Assembly: GCA_021793935.1 (NCBI GenBank)
Contig: JAJYRV010000021.1
Location: 1-15,054 of the forward strand
Length of the DNA stretch: 15,054 nucleotides
Origin: Actinomycetes bacterium
GTDB taxonomy: Bacteria; Actinomycetota; Actinomycetes; Actinomycetales; Beutenbergiaceae
Direction: 5' to 3'
The notes under the pieces were generated by a model. That model ran no database searches and was not told where the DNA came from. It saw only the letters and a list, made by a program, of their open reading frames with translations. The position numbers and the translations under genes were made by a program. Shown piece after piece: positions 1-6,650 of the stretch. The first letter of the stretch is position 1, and every line of letters begins with the position of its first letter.

Positions 1-663
1 CCACACCGGCACGAACCGGAACACGACCACCGTCGCGATCGCCGGTCGAACGAGGGGAAGATGCAGCCGCAGGAAGGTCGTGAGGGGGCCGGCCCCGTCG
101 AGTTTGGCCGCCTCGTCGAGTTCGATGGGGAGCTGGCGGAAGAACGCGGAGAGCACGAACGTGGAAAACGGGATCCCCAGTGCCGCGTACACGAGGATGA
201 GGCTGAGACGGCTCGAGGTCATACCGGCCGAATCGAGGAGGAAGAACAGGGGGAGGATGGCGAGGTAGACCGGCAACATGAGTCCGGAGAGGAATGCGCC
301 CTCAAGGACGGAGAACAGCCGGGAATCGGTGCGGGCGAACGCGTAGGCCGCGAGGAGGGAGACCGCCGTGGAAAGGAGGACGGCAGAGACGGTGACGAAC
401 ACCGAGTTGAAGAAGTACACGTCGAACGACGCGGTGACCCACGCCTTCTGGTAGCTCACCAGCGTTGGTTGCGTGGGCAACCCCAGCGGCTCGGCGGCCA
501 TGTCTTGGGTCGTGCGCAGCGAATTCGAGAGCATGAGGACCAGCGGTGCCAGCGACACCAGCGCGTAGAGCCACAGGAAGCCGCCCGTGAATACCCGGGA
601 GATCGGCATCCGCCGGGAGGGCACCCGGGCCGGGGCCGTGGTCGTTGCCGTGACGGCAGCCAT
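1..663 (-). CDS. Sugar ABC transporter permease, MalG/CUT1 type (partial, C-terminus off left edge)
   Basis: Inner-membrane permease of a CUT1-type sugar importer, the second of two in this operon. The 221 visible codons run from ATG at 663 to the left edge with no stop, so the C-terminus is missing. Hydrophobic membrane segments follow a short basic N-terminus. Near the cut end is the EAA loop that contacts the transport ATPase, reading DEAAKLDGAG and then LPLVRPA, which fits the family signature. The start lies one base after the TGA of the upstream permease, so the two are almost certainly translationally coupled. No ATPase gene is visible in the window. The substrate cannot be read from a permease; the neighbour murQ suggests an amino sugar such as MurNAc or a muropeptide. 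The family call is firm and the substrate is inference. Confidence 0.93.
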   Translation of the reverse strand, partial: MAAVTATTTAPARVPSRRMPISRVFTGGFLWLYALVSLAPLVLMLSNSLRTTQDMAAEPLGLPTQPTLVSYQKAWVTASFDVYFFNSVFVTVSAVLLSTAVSLLAAYAFARTDSRLFSVLEGAFLSGLMLPVYLAILPLFFLLDSAGMTSSRLSLILVYAALGIPFSTFVLSAFFRQLPIELDEAAKLDGAGPLTTFLRLHLPLVRPAIATVVVFRFVPVW

Positions 664-664
664 G

Positions 665-1618
665 TCAGTACAGCCTCCGTTCGGCGCGGCGCAGCGTCGC
701 GGTGATCGCGACCGCCACACCGAAGATGAACAGGAACAGCAGCGACGCGATCGCCGAACTCGTGCCGATCGCGTTCGAGGCGCCGGATTCGAAGGCAGTG
801 CGATAGAACAGCAGGCTCATCACATCCGTCGCCCCGGCGGGATTTCCTTGAGAACCGCCGAGCGCGTACGGAATCGGGAAAGACTCCATTGCGCCGATGA
901 AGGTGAGCACGCTCACCGTCCCGATCGCTGGGATGAGCTGGGGCAGCGTGACGTGGAAGAAGCGCTGCCACGCGTTCGCCCCGTCGAGCGATGAGGCCTC
1001 GTCGAGTTCGGCGGGCAGCCCGCCCAGGGCCGCCCCGTAGAGCAGTACCGGGAAACCGATCCACTGCCACGCCGTCACGAACACGACGACCCAGATCGCC
1101 GTCTGCGGGTTACCGAGCCACGGCTGGGCGAACTGCCCGAGCCCGACCGCTTTCAGGAGTGCGTTCACGGGCCCGAACAGCGGTGAAAGCATGAGCGACC
1201 AGAGGTATCCGATGACCAACGGGGACACGAGGTAGGGCAGCGTGTACGCCGTCTGGAAGAACGCGCGGAACCGTTTCAACCGGTGCAACAGGCTCGCGAG
1301 TGCCAATCCCACCGTGTTCTGAAAAACCATCGCGCCGAGGAACAACAGCAGGTTGTGGCCGAAGGCATTGGGCAGGGCGTTCTTGTAGGGCAGCCGCGTG
1401 AACAGGTCCGAGTAGTTGCCGAGCCCGATGAACTCTCCGCGGTTGATGCCGGTCCAGTCGAAGAACGAATAGCTCAACGCCGTGAACATCGGGTAGGCGA
1501 CGAATACGGCGAACAGCAGAAGCGAGGGAAGGACGAACAACGCGCCGATCCTTCGGGGCAGGGTGATCCCGACCCGGGGTCTGCCACGTTTGCGTTTCAC
1601 GCCAGCGATCGTTGCCAT
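665..1618 (-). CDS. Sugar ABC transporter permease, MalF/CUT1 type
   Basis: First permease of the CUT1 importer, 317 residues, a usual length for short MalF-like proteins. A basic N-terminus (residues 1-26) is followed by about six membrane segments. The EAA loop near residues 205-230 reads DEASSLDGAN and then LPQLIP, the expected ATPase-docking motif. The ATG at 1618 has a purine-rich stretch with AAGG about nine bases upstream. The gene follows the solute-binding protein by 29 bp, and its TGA is one base from the start of the next permease. The order murQ, binding protein, permease, permease indicates one transcript. The ligand is unknown from sequence; MurNAc or a muropeptide is inferred from context. 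Confidence 0.95.
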   Translation of the reverse strand: MATIAGVKRKRGRPRVGITLPRRIGALFVLPSLLLFAVFVAYPMFTALSYSFFDWTGINRGEFIGLGNYSDLFTRLPYKNALPNAFGHNLLLFLGAMVFQNTVGLALASLLHRLKRFRAFFQTAYTLPYLVSPLVIGYLWSLMLSPLFGPVNALLKAVGLGQFAQPWLGNPQTAIWVVVFVTAWQWIGFPVLLYGAALGGLPAELDEASSLDGANAWQRFFHVTLPQLIPAIGTVSVLTFIGAMESFPIPYALGGSQGNPAGATDVMSLLFYRTAFESGASNAIGTSSAIASLLFLFIFGVAVAITATLRRAERRLY

Positions 1619-1647
1619 GCGCCGTCCTTCCCTCGCTCCTATGGATT

Positions 1648-2985
1648 TTATTCACCCGGGGTGAACCATTCGGAAACGCCGTTTTGGAGCGCTTCGGCTA
1701 CCCCGTCGGGATCGGTATCGCCGAGGAACATCTTCTGCACCTCCGTGCCGAGGACCTCCGTTCCCATCGGCTCGCCGTAACGGAAGTTGACGAGCAGCAG
1801 GTACGGCGCAATCGGGTTCGCCTCGTAGTTGCTCCAGGCTTCGTTCATGATTTCGTCTTCGTAGTCCACGCCCGGAATGGGGGAGAACTGGTTGAGTTCG
1901 TCGGCAACGAGTTGACCGAACTCGGGCGAGGCGAGCCAGTTCAGCAGCGTGAACGCTTCCTCCTTGTGCTCCGTCTTGGAGTTGATCGCGAAGTTGCCGT
2001 CGGCGTAGGCGGGTGCGACGGGGGCATCGATCTTCGCTTCCGGAGGCAAGGGGACGAGGTAGGAACCGAAGTCCATGTCTGGGGCCTGATCGCGGAAGGT
2101 TGCGATTTCGAACGAGCCGCCGGGGAACTGGGCCGCCTGGCCGGAGGTGAATTGAATCTGGCTGTCGGTGTAACTCACCCCGACCGTATCCTCAACCATG
2201 TACTTCTCGAGGTCCTGCAGGATCTGCAGCGAGGCGACGTAGTCGGGGTCGGTGAAGTCGGTATCCCCGGAGAGCACCTTGGCTTCGAAACCATCCGCGC
2301 CGTAGCGCGCCGAGCCGAAAATGTCGTGGACGATGGGCAGGATCCAATCGTCTTTTGCACCGATGGCGAACGGGACGACGTCGGTTTCCAACAGGGCATC
2401 CTGGACGGCGATGAACTCCTCCCAGGTCGTGGGCACGCTCAGGTCGTTCTCGGCAAAGATCTCCTTGTTGTAGAACACCTGAAGCGTCTGGGTCGCGAGG
2501 GGCACGGCGTAGGTCTGACCGTCCTCCTTGCTCTTCGCTCCGGCCATGATGCTCTCGGGGATCTCCTCAAGACCGTCCACCTTCTCGTCGATGGGCTCGA
2601 GCTGACCGGCCTCGATGTTCGGCTGGAGCTGGCCGTAGGCGCGAACCATCGGCACGTCGGGCCCATCCCCGCCGGCGAGGCCGGTCGTGAGGATCTGGTT
2701 GTATTCGGTGTTCTGGAACGCCTCGAACTCAACGGTGATTCCGGGATTTGCTTCTTCGAAAACCGAGAAGATCTCGTTGTAGGCATCGACGTCCTCGGTC
2801 CGCCAGGACCACACCTTGAGGGTGACGTCGTCGCCGGCGTCGTCGCCCTCGGCCGGAGCCTCGGTGCCGGCGTCCTCACCGTCCTGCCCCGGGGGCGCGG
2901 TCGTATCACTGGGGGCGCATGCGCCAAGTCCTACGGTCGCGGCGAGCAGCATGCTGCCAGCGAGGAGGAATCGGTTCCGTTTCAT
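1648..2985 (-). CDS. Extracellular solute-binding lipoprotein, family 1 (CUT1 sugar importer)
   Basis: Lipid-anchored binding protein that captures the sugar outside the membrane and delivers it to the two permeases downstream; 445 residues, a normal family length. Residues 1-22 are a lipoprotein signal peptide ending in the lipobox LGAC, with C23 as the acylated cysteine. An acidic, Pro/Ala/Gly-rich tether (about 24-52) leads into a periplasmic-binding fold that begins VTLKVWSW and contains FEEANPGITVEFE, both typical of this family. The ATG at 2985 has a strong Shine-Dalgarno AGGAGAA (2998-2992) that overlaps the murQ stop codon, so its translation probably depends on murQ being translated. 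It is placed directly after murQ, so it may bind MurNAc, a GlcNAc-MurNAc disaccharide or a muropeptide. Family certain, ligand inferred. Confidence 0.95.
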   Translation of the reverse strand: MKRNRFLLAGSMLLAATVGLGACAPSDTTAPPGQDGEDAGTEAPAEGDDAGDDVTLKVWSWRTEDVDAYNEIFSVFEEANPGITVEFEAFQNTEYNQILTTGLAGGDGPDVPMVRAYGQLQPNIEAGQLEPIDEKVDGLEEIPESIMAGAKSKEDGQTYAVPLATQTLQVFYNKEIFAENDLSVPTTWEEFIAVQDALLETDVVPFAIGAKDDWILPIVHDIFGSARYGADGFEAKVLSGDTDFTDPDYVASLQILQDLEKYMVEDTVGVSYTDSQIQFTSGQAAQFPGGSFEIATFRDQAPDMDFGSYLVPLPPEAKIDAPVAPAYADGNFAINSKTEHKEEAFTLLNWLASPEFGQLVADELNQFSPIPGVDYEDEIMNEAWSNYEANPIAPYLLLVNFRYGEPMGTEVLGTEVQKMFLGDTDPDGVAEALQNGVSEWFTPGE

Positions 2986-2997
2986 GGTCAGTTCTCC

Positions 2998-3960
2998 TTA
3001 ACGATCAGATGGGATGGTGGGAGAGGGGTTTACCGCGGCGCGGGTCATCGCCTCTCGCACGGAGCCCTCGCAGGCGTCGAGGTGCGCACGGGCAGCGGCG
3101 ATCGAGACCCGGGCCAGGTGTGCCACGAGTGCCGGTTTGAGTTCGCCATCCGCCTCGGCGAGAAGGTTCGCGGCCACAGCCTCCGAGACCCCCGTCGCTT
3201 GCCGAAGGATCCGGCGGGTGCGGCCTCGCAGTTTCTCGTTCGTCGCAACGAGCGAAACCATGAGGTTTGACCAGGTTCGGCCCGCGGCGACGAGCAGCGC
3301 GGTCGAGAAGCCGCTGAGCGCGAGCTTTTGCGCCGTGGCGGCCTTCAGCCTCGTGGAGCCGGTGAGGACCTCTGGGCCGGTGTTGAGGAAGATGTGCCGC
3401 TCGGCCACGGCCGCGATCGCCGCGCGGGGGTTACAGGAGACGAGCGCCGTGTGCGCGCCGCGGCCGGTTGCAGCCATGAGCGCGCCACGCACGTAGGGGG
3501 TGTTGCCGCTTGCCGCCAGGCCGATCGCGACGTCGTCCGCACCGACGACCGAGGCTGCGAGTGCCCCGCTGTCTTGCGAGTCCTCGGCATCCTCAACTGC
3601 GCGGAGGAACGCGTCAGGACCGCCCGCGATATGGGCGACTACCCGCCCCTCGGGCAGGTTGAAGGTCGGGATGAGCTCGGCCGCGTCGAGGACCGCGAGC
3701 CGGCCCGAGGTTCCCGCGCCGAAGTAGTGGATGCGGCCGCCCCGGCGGAAGCGGTCGACGGCGGAGTCAACGAGTGCAGCGAGATCATCGAGCACCTCGG
3801 AGACGGCGTCGACGGCGAGTCGGTCGTGCTCGTTGAGGAGCCGGAGCACCTCCACGGTCGGGAGCTCATCGAGCGCCATCGACGCCTCCAAACGCTGCTC
3901 CGTGGGGGAGAGCGAATCCGGTGGGAGTGGTTCCCCAGCCGGGCGGGTGCGGAAAGTCAT
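2998..3960 (-). CDS. murQ: N-acetylmuramic acid 6-phosphate etherase
   Basis: Cytoplasmic enzyme that cleaves the D-lactyl ether of MurNAc-6-phosphate, giving GlcNAc-6-phosphate and D-lactate, in cell-wall sugar salvage. At 320 residues it is slightly longer than the roughly 300 of the family. Visible signatures are the N-terminal TEQR..S..LD segment (20-31), the SIS-domain phosphosugar loop GAGTSGRL (81-88), DAAE with E95, and AEDS with E126. The 31-residue spacing of E95 and E126 equals that of the catalytic pair E83/E114 of E. coli MurQ. LTGSTRLKAATAQK (199-212) is another family hallmark. It is the first gene of the minus-strand operon and diverges from the serine hydrolase and murR-like genes, which supports a MurNAc pathway. 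The start ATG at 3960 has only an AGG-type purine stretch upstream. Its substrate must arrive phosphorylated, and no kinase is visible here. Confidence 0.96.
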   Translation of the reverse strand: MTFRTRPAGEPLPPDSLSPTEQRLEASMALDELPTVEVLRLLNEHDRLAVDAVSEVLDDLAALVDSAVDRFRRGGRIHYFGAGTSGRLAVLDAAELIPTFNLPEGRVVAHIAGGPDAFLRAVEDAEDSQDSGALAASVVGADDVAIGLAASGNTPYVRGALMAATGRGAHTALVSCNPRAAIAAVAERHIFLNTGPEVLTGSTRLKAATAQKLALSGFSTALLVAAGRTWSNLMVSLVATNEKLRGRTRRILRQATGVSEAVAANLLAEADGELKPALVAHLARVSIAAARAHLDACEGSVREAMTRAAVNPSPTIPSDR

Positions 3961-4065
3961 TACTCGACCTGACCTCTCTGTCGGTGTGGTTGAGCGCCGT
4001 CATCGGACCGCAACCACGCAATAAAATAAAAACTATCACAAAAGGCGCGAGATGAGATTATTATT
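3961..4065. promoter_or_regulatory. Divergent control region with dyad, candidate MurR operator
   Basis: This 105 bp spacer separates murQ from the divergent serine hydrolase. It holds an inverted repeat, GTGGTTG at 3986-3992 and CAACCAC at 4011-4017. A smaller inverted repeat, CCG at 3997-3999 and CGG at 4004-4006, shares exactly the same centre (4001.5). Twelve of the 17 position pairs are complementary. Next to it lies an AT-rich block (4021-4065) that stands out in this GC-rich DNA and probably carries overlapping promoters: TAnnnT hexamers occur on both strands, but no clear -35 box was found. The regulator encoded 1 kb away is the natural candidate for binding here. The dyad is seen; its role is inferred. 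Confidence 0.5.
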
Positions 4066-4074
4066 ATGAAGATG
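4059..4074 (+). promoter_or_regulatory. Candidate -10 box and leaderless start for the serine hydrolase
   Basis: TATTAT at 4059-4064 ends seven bases before the ATG at 4072. No Shine-Dalgarno motif precedes either this ATG or the one at 4066. A transcript starting at 4071 or 4072 would be leaderless and would give a protein two residues shorter than the one annotated. No convincing -35 box was seen. Confidence 0.3.
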
Positions 4075-5145
4075 TTACAAACTCGTCAGGCAAGGAGCGT
4101 CGAGGCCATCCTCCAGCGCGCCGCCACCCTGGGGTCGGCGGCCGCGGTCGTGGTGTCTCGGGAGGGGGAAGTGATCTACCGCGGTGCCCGCGGGGTCACC
4201 CGACGTTGGGACGCGGCGGAAGGAAACGCCACTGCGCCACTGCCGACGAGGCAGCCCGCCCATCCGGTCACCGCCGATACCCGGTTCGACCTCGCCTCGG
4301 TGACCAAGCCCATCGTCGCCGCCGCCCTCCTCGTTGAGCTCGAGCGCCGGGGGAGCGGGGTCGACCTTGCCCTGGCGGAGGTCCTGCCGGAGTTCCAGAG
4401 CCCGGCGATGCGCAGAATCACGGTCGCCCAGCTGCTCTCGCACACGGCGGGTTTCCCGCCCGAATGGGCGCGGCGGCGACCCGATCCACACGCCCGCGCC
4501 TTTCGCCAGGACGCGCGCCCCAACCGTAGGCCAGGCGGCGCCGTCGAATACTCGTGCGTCGGGTATATCTGGGCGGGAATCCTCGCCGAAGAGTTGGCAG
4601 GCCGCCCCTTGCCGGAAGTGGTGGAGATCAACGTCCTGGGGCCGCTGGGGATGAGGGCGACCGGTTTCGTTCCCGCTCCTTGGCAGCAGCTGGAGATTCC
4701 CGCCACCGAAGATCAACCGGGGCGCGGGATGGTGCAGGGGGAAGTCCACGATGAAACCGCCTTCGATCTGGGAGGAGCCGCCGGCAACGCGGGGATCTTC
4801 GGCTCGGCGAACGACCTGGTGAGGTTCCTTGAAGCCATCCGCTGCGGGGCGGACGAACAGCTCCCTCCCCGCGTTCGACGTGCCCTCCTCACCCCGGTAA
4901 CCGCCCCTCCCGACGAACGCTCCTACGGCATGGCCTGCAACGAGGAGTGGATGGCACCGCTGGGAAATGCGGTGGGCCATCGAGGATTCACCGGCACCGC
5001 GATCGTGACCCAGCCCGAGGGAGAATACTCGATAGTATTTCTTACTAACCGGGTCCACCCGACCCGGCACGGAGTGGACATCGCCGGGCTCCGCGAGGAG
5101 CTGGTTGCGGGCGTCATTGACCCGGAGGGAGCCGCAGATGAGTGA
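4066..5145 (+). CDS. Cytoplasmic serine hydrolase of the beta-lactamase/PBP-like fold, putative muropeptide amidase
   Basis: Penicilloyl-serine-type hydrolase, 359 residues, without signal peptide and therefore probably cytoplasmic. Motif 1 is S78-V-T-K81 (nucleophile and lysine), motif 2 is Y162-S-C164, and motif 3 is H305-R-G in HRGFTGT. VHDETAF (227-233), NAGIFGSANDL and FLTNRVHPTR near the C-terminus resemble the B. subtilis YbbE/AmiE-like group, recalled as a MurNAc-L-alanine amidase encoded beside murQ and murR. By that analogy it would strip peptides from imported muropeptides. The third residue of motif 2 is Cys, where Asn or Asp is usual. The start is uncertain between ATG 4066 and ATG 4072, neither with a ribosome-binding site. 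The end overlaps the regulator gene by 8 bp. The fold is firm; the amidase role is inference, and an esterase remains possible. Confidence 0.88.
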   Translation: MKMLQTRQARSVEAILQRAATLGSAAAVVVSREGEVIYRGARGVTRRWDAAEGNATAPLPTRQPAHPVTADTRFDLASVTKPIVAAALLVELERRGSGVDLALAEVLPEFQSPAMRRITVAQLLSHTAGFPPEWARRRPDPHARAFRQDARPNRRPGGAVEYSCVGYIWAGILAEELAGRPLPEVVEINVLGPLGMRATGFVPAPWQQLEIPATEDQPGRGMVQGEVHDETAFDLGGAAGNAGIFGSANDLVRFLEAIRCGADEQLPPRVRRALLTPVTAPPDERSYGMACNEEWMAPLGNAVGHRGFTGTAIVTQPEGEYSIVFLTNRVHPTRHGVDIAGLREELVAGVIDPEGAADE

Positions 5146-6025
5146 CGTGCTCATCAGGTTGCGGCAAAAGCTTCCGCAAATGACCTCCAAGGAGCGGGAG
5201 ATCGCCGAGGCGGTGCTCGCGAACCCGAACCTCGTCGTGGAGTCGACGATCACCGAGCTTGCGCGCGCGTGCGAGGTGTCGCCGGGTAGCGTCGCGCGGA
5301 TGTGCCGCACCGCCGGGTTCCGCGGCTACCGCGACTTTCGGATCGACATGGCCGCCACGGTCGGGCGAGAAGAGAACAACCGCGCTGTTTTCCGGGTCTC
5401 CGACGCGGAGATCGCCGCGAACGACGCCGTTGCCGACGTCATCGCCAAAGTTGCCTACCAGGAGATAAAAGCGATCGAAGACACGGCGCGGGTGCTTGAT
5501 CACGAGACGCTCGACGGCGTCATCAAAACGCTTCGCGATGCCGGCCGTATCGACCTGTTCGGTGTCGGCTCCAGCGGCCTCATCACGCAAGACCTGCATC
5601 AGAAGTTGCACCGGATCGGGCTGACGAGCTTTTCCTGGACAGACATTCATCTCGCGATCACCTCCGTCGCGATTGCCTCTGCCGGCTCGGTCGCCTTCGG
5701 GGTCTCCCATACGGGGACGACGCAGGAGACCCTGCACTTTTTGAACACCGCACGCCAGCGCGGGGCGCGAACGATCGCGATCACCAACTTTCCGGATTCC
5801 CCGATCGGAAAGGCCGCGGATTACGTTCTCACCACCTCCAGCCACGACACGGGCGTGCGGGCCGGGGCGATGGCGAGCAGGATCGCGCAGATGGCCGTCG
5901 TCGACTTTCTGCTCGTCCGGCTCGTGCAGGGGTTGTTGCCGGGGGCAGAGGAACTGCTGCGCGAGAGCTATGCCGCGATCGAGGGCCTGCGGGTGCCGTG
6001 GGAGAATTCGAACTCCGAGCGATGA
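5138..6025 (+). CDS. MurR/RpiR-family transcriptional regulator with SIS domain
   Basis: Predicted repressor of the surrounding cluster, 295 residues, typical for the family. Residues 1-75 form the RpiR-type helix-turn-helix domain, with TSKEREIAEAVLANP (16-30), ITELARACEVSPGSVARMCR (38-57) and FRGYRDFRI (61-69). Residues 120-260 form a SIS phosphosugar-sensing domain with LFGVGSSG (140-147) and FGVSHTGTTQET (187-198). The effector in the E. coli relative MurR is MurNAc-6-phosphate, the substrate of MurQ, which fits the divergent murQ. ATG at 5138 was chosen over upstream in-frame GTG codons because GGAGGGAG (5124-5131) lies seven bases upstream. The start overlaps the end of the hydrolase by 8 bp, and the stop overlaps the next gene (ATGA). 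Family sure; MurNAc-6-P as effector inferred. Confidence 0.92.
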   Translation: MSDVLIRLRQKLPQMTSKEREIAEAVLANPNLVVESTITELARACEVSPGSVARMCRTAGFRGYRDFRIDMAATVGREENNRAVFRVSDAEIAANDAVADVIAKVAYQEIKAIEDTARVLDHETLDGVIKTLRDAGRIDLFGVGSSGLITQDLHQKLHRIGLTSFSWTDIHLAITSVAIASAGSVAFGVSHTGTTQETLHFLNTARQRGARTIAITNFPDSPIGKAADYVLTTSSHDTGVRAGAMASRIAQMAVVDFLLVRLVQGLLPGAEELLRESYAAIEGLRVPWENSNSER

Positions 6026-6534
6026 ATCCGACCACGCCGGACCGATTGAATAATCGTCCCATGGACACAGTGATGAGCAATGGCCGCAGGTTCACGATCT
6101 CCCGGGCGGTCGAGGCGGATGTCGCCGGGTTGGTGAGTCTTTTGGCCGACGACGTTCTTGGCGCCACGCGTGAATCAGCTGCGATCGCGCCCTACCTGGA
6201 GGCGTTCGCCGACATCGACGCCGATCCCAACCAGCTCCTGCTTGCCGTGCGGGATGAGAACCGCGACCTCGTGGCAACGATGCAGCTCACGATCATCCCG
6301 TGCCTCGCCCGGGGCGGGGCCAAACGACTCCAGATCGAAGCCGTGCGGATCGCCGGGAGCGCCCGTGGGGCGGGTCTGGGCACGGAGCTGTTCGCCTGGG
6401 CCCACGAATACGGCCGCTCCCGCGGCGCCCGCCTCGCGCAACTGACGACCGACAAGGCCCGCACCGATGCCCAGCGGTTCTATGACCGGCTCGGCTACGA
6501 AGCGAGCCACGAGGGATATAAGCGTCCGCTGTGA
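6022..6534 (+). CDS. GNAT family N-acetyltransferase
   Basis: Acetyl-CoA-dependent acyltransferase of about 170 residues with unknown acceptor. The acetyl-CoA pyrophosphate loop is visible in SARGAGLGTELF, preceded by the strand LQIEAVRIAG and followed by the C-terminal RFYDRLGYEASHEGYK, all usual for the GNAT fold. ATG 6022 was chosen because it overlaps the murR stop as ATGA, implying translational coupling. In-frame ATGs at 6061 and 6073 are possible alternatives, since conserved sequence begins only near the latter and the first 17 residues look unstructured. Its place as third gene of the hydrolase-regulator operon suggests, without proving, that it acts on a cell-wall amino sugar or peptide product. 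Confidence 0.88.
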   Translation: MNPTTPDRLNNRPMDTVMSNGRRFTISRAVEADVAGLVSLLADDVLGATRESAAIAPYLEAFADIDADPNQLLLAVRDENRDLVATMQLTIIPCLARGGAKRLQIEAVRIAGSARGAGLGTELFAWAHEYGRSRGARLAQLTTDKARTDAQRFYDRLGYEASHEGYKRPL

Positions 6535-6574
6535 AGTGGGGCTGCGTGCCGGCCGGGCCAACGTGAGTCAGTCG

Positions 6575-6616
6575 ACACCTGGGATTAAGGCTATGCCCAG
6601 AATCAGGTGTTACCCT
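6575..6616 (+). promoter_or_regulatory. Inverted repeat and candidate -10 before the SurA-N-like lipoprotein
   Basis: ACACCTG (6575-6581) and CAGGTGT (6604-6610) form a 7 bp inverted repeat, with an overlapping alternative pairing CTGGG/CCCAG inside (6579-6583 and 6596-6600). The TACCCT box at 6611-6616 begins immediately after the second arm and matches TAnnnT. The repeat could be an operator on this promoter or a weak terminator for the GNAT gene; no T-run follows it. No clear -35 was seen. Confidence 0.3.
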
Positions 6617-6650
6617 CGTAGCCTTCCGCACCGGTAAGGAGAAGTAGCAC

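Noticed and set aside
1612..3270. Long plus-strand open frame of 552 codons across the binding protein and murQ
   Set aside because: It is antisense to two clearly recognised genes, and its translation has no recognisable domain. Long open shadow frames are expected in GC-rich DNA.
5105..5137. Upstream start at 5105 for the MurR-like regulator
   Set aside because: ATG 5138 has a strong GGAGGGAG ribosome site at proper spacing and matches the normal family N-terminus.
4075..5310. Minus-strand open frame of 411 codons opposite the serine hydrolase
   Set aside because: The plus-strand frame holds all catalytic motifs of a known family. The reverse frame shows none and is a shadow.
5998..6021. 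Upstream GTG start at 5998 for the GNAT gene
   Set aside because: ATG 6022 gives the ATGA overlap with the regulator stop, and the extra residues show no family similarity.
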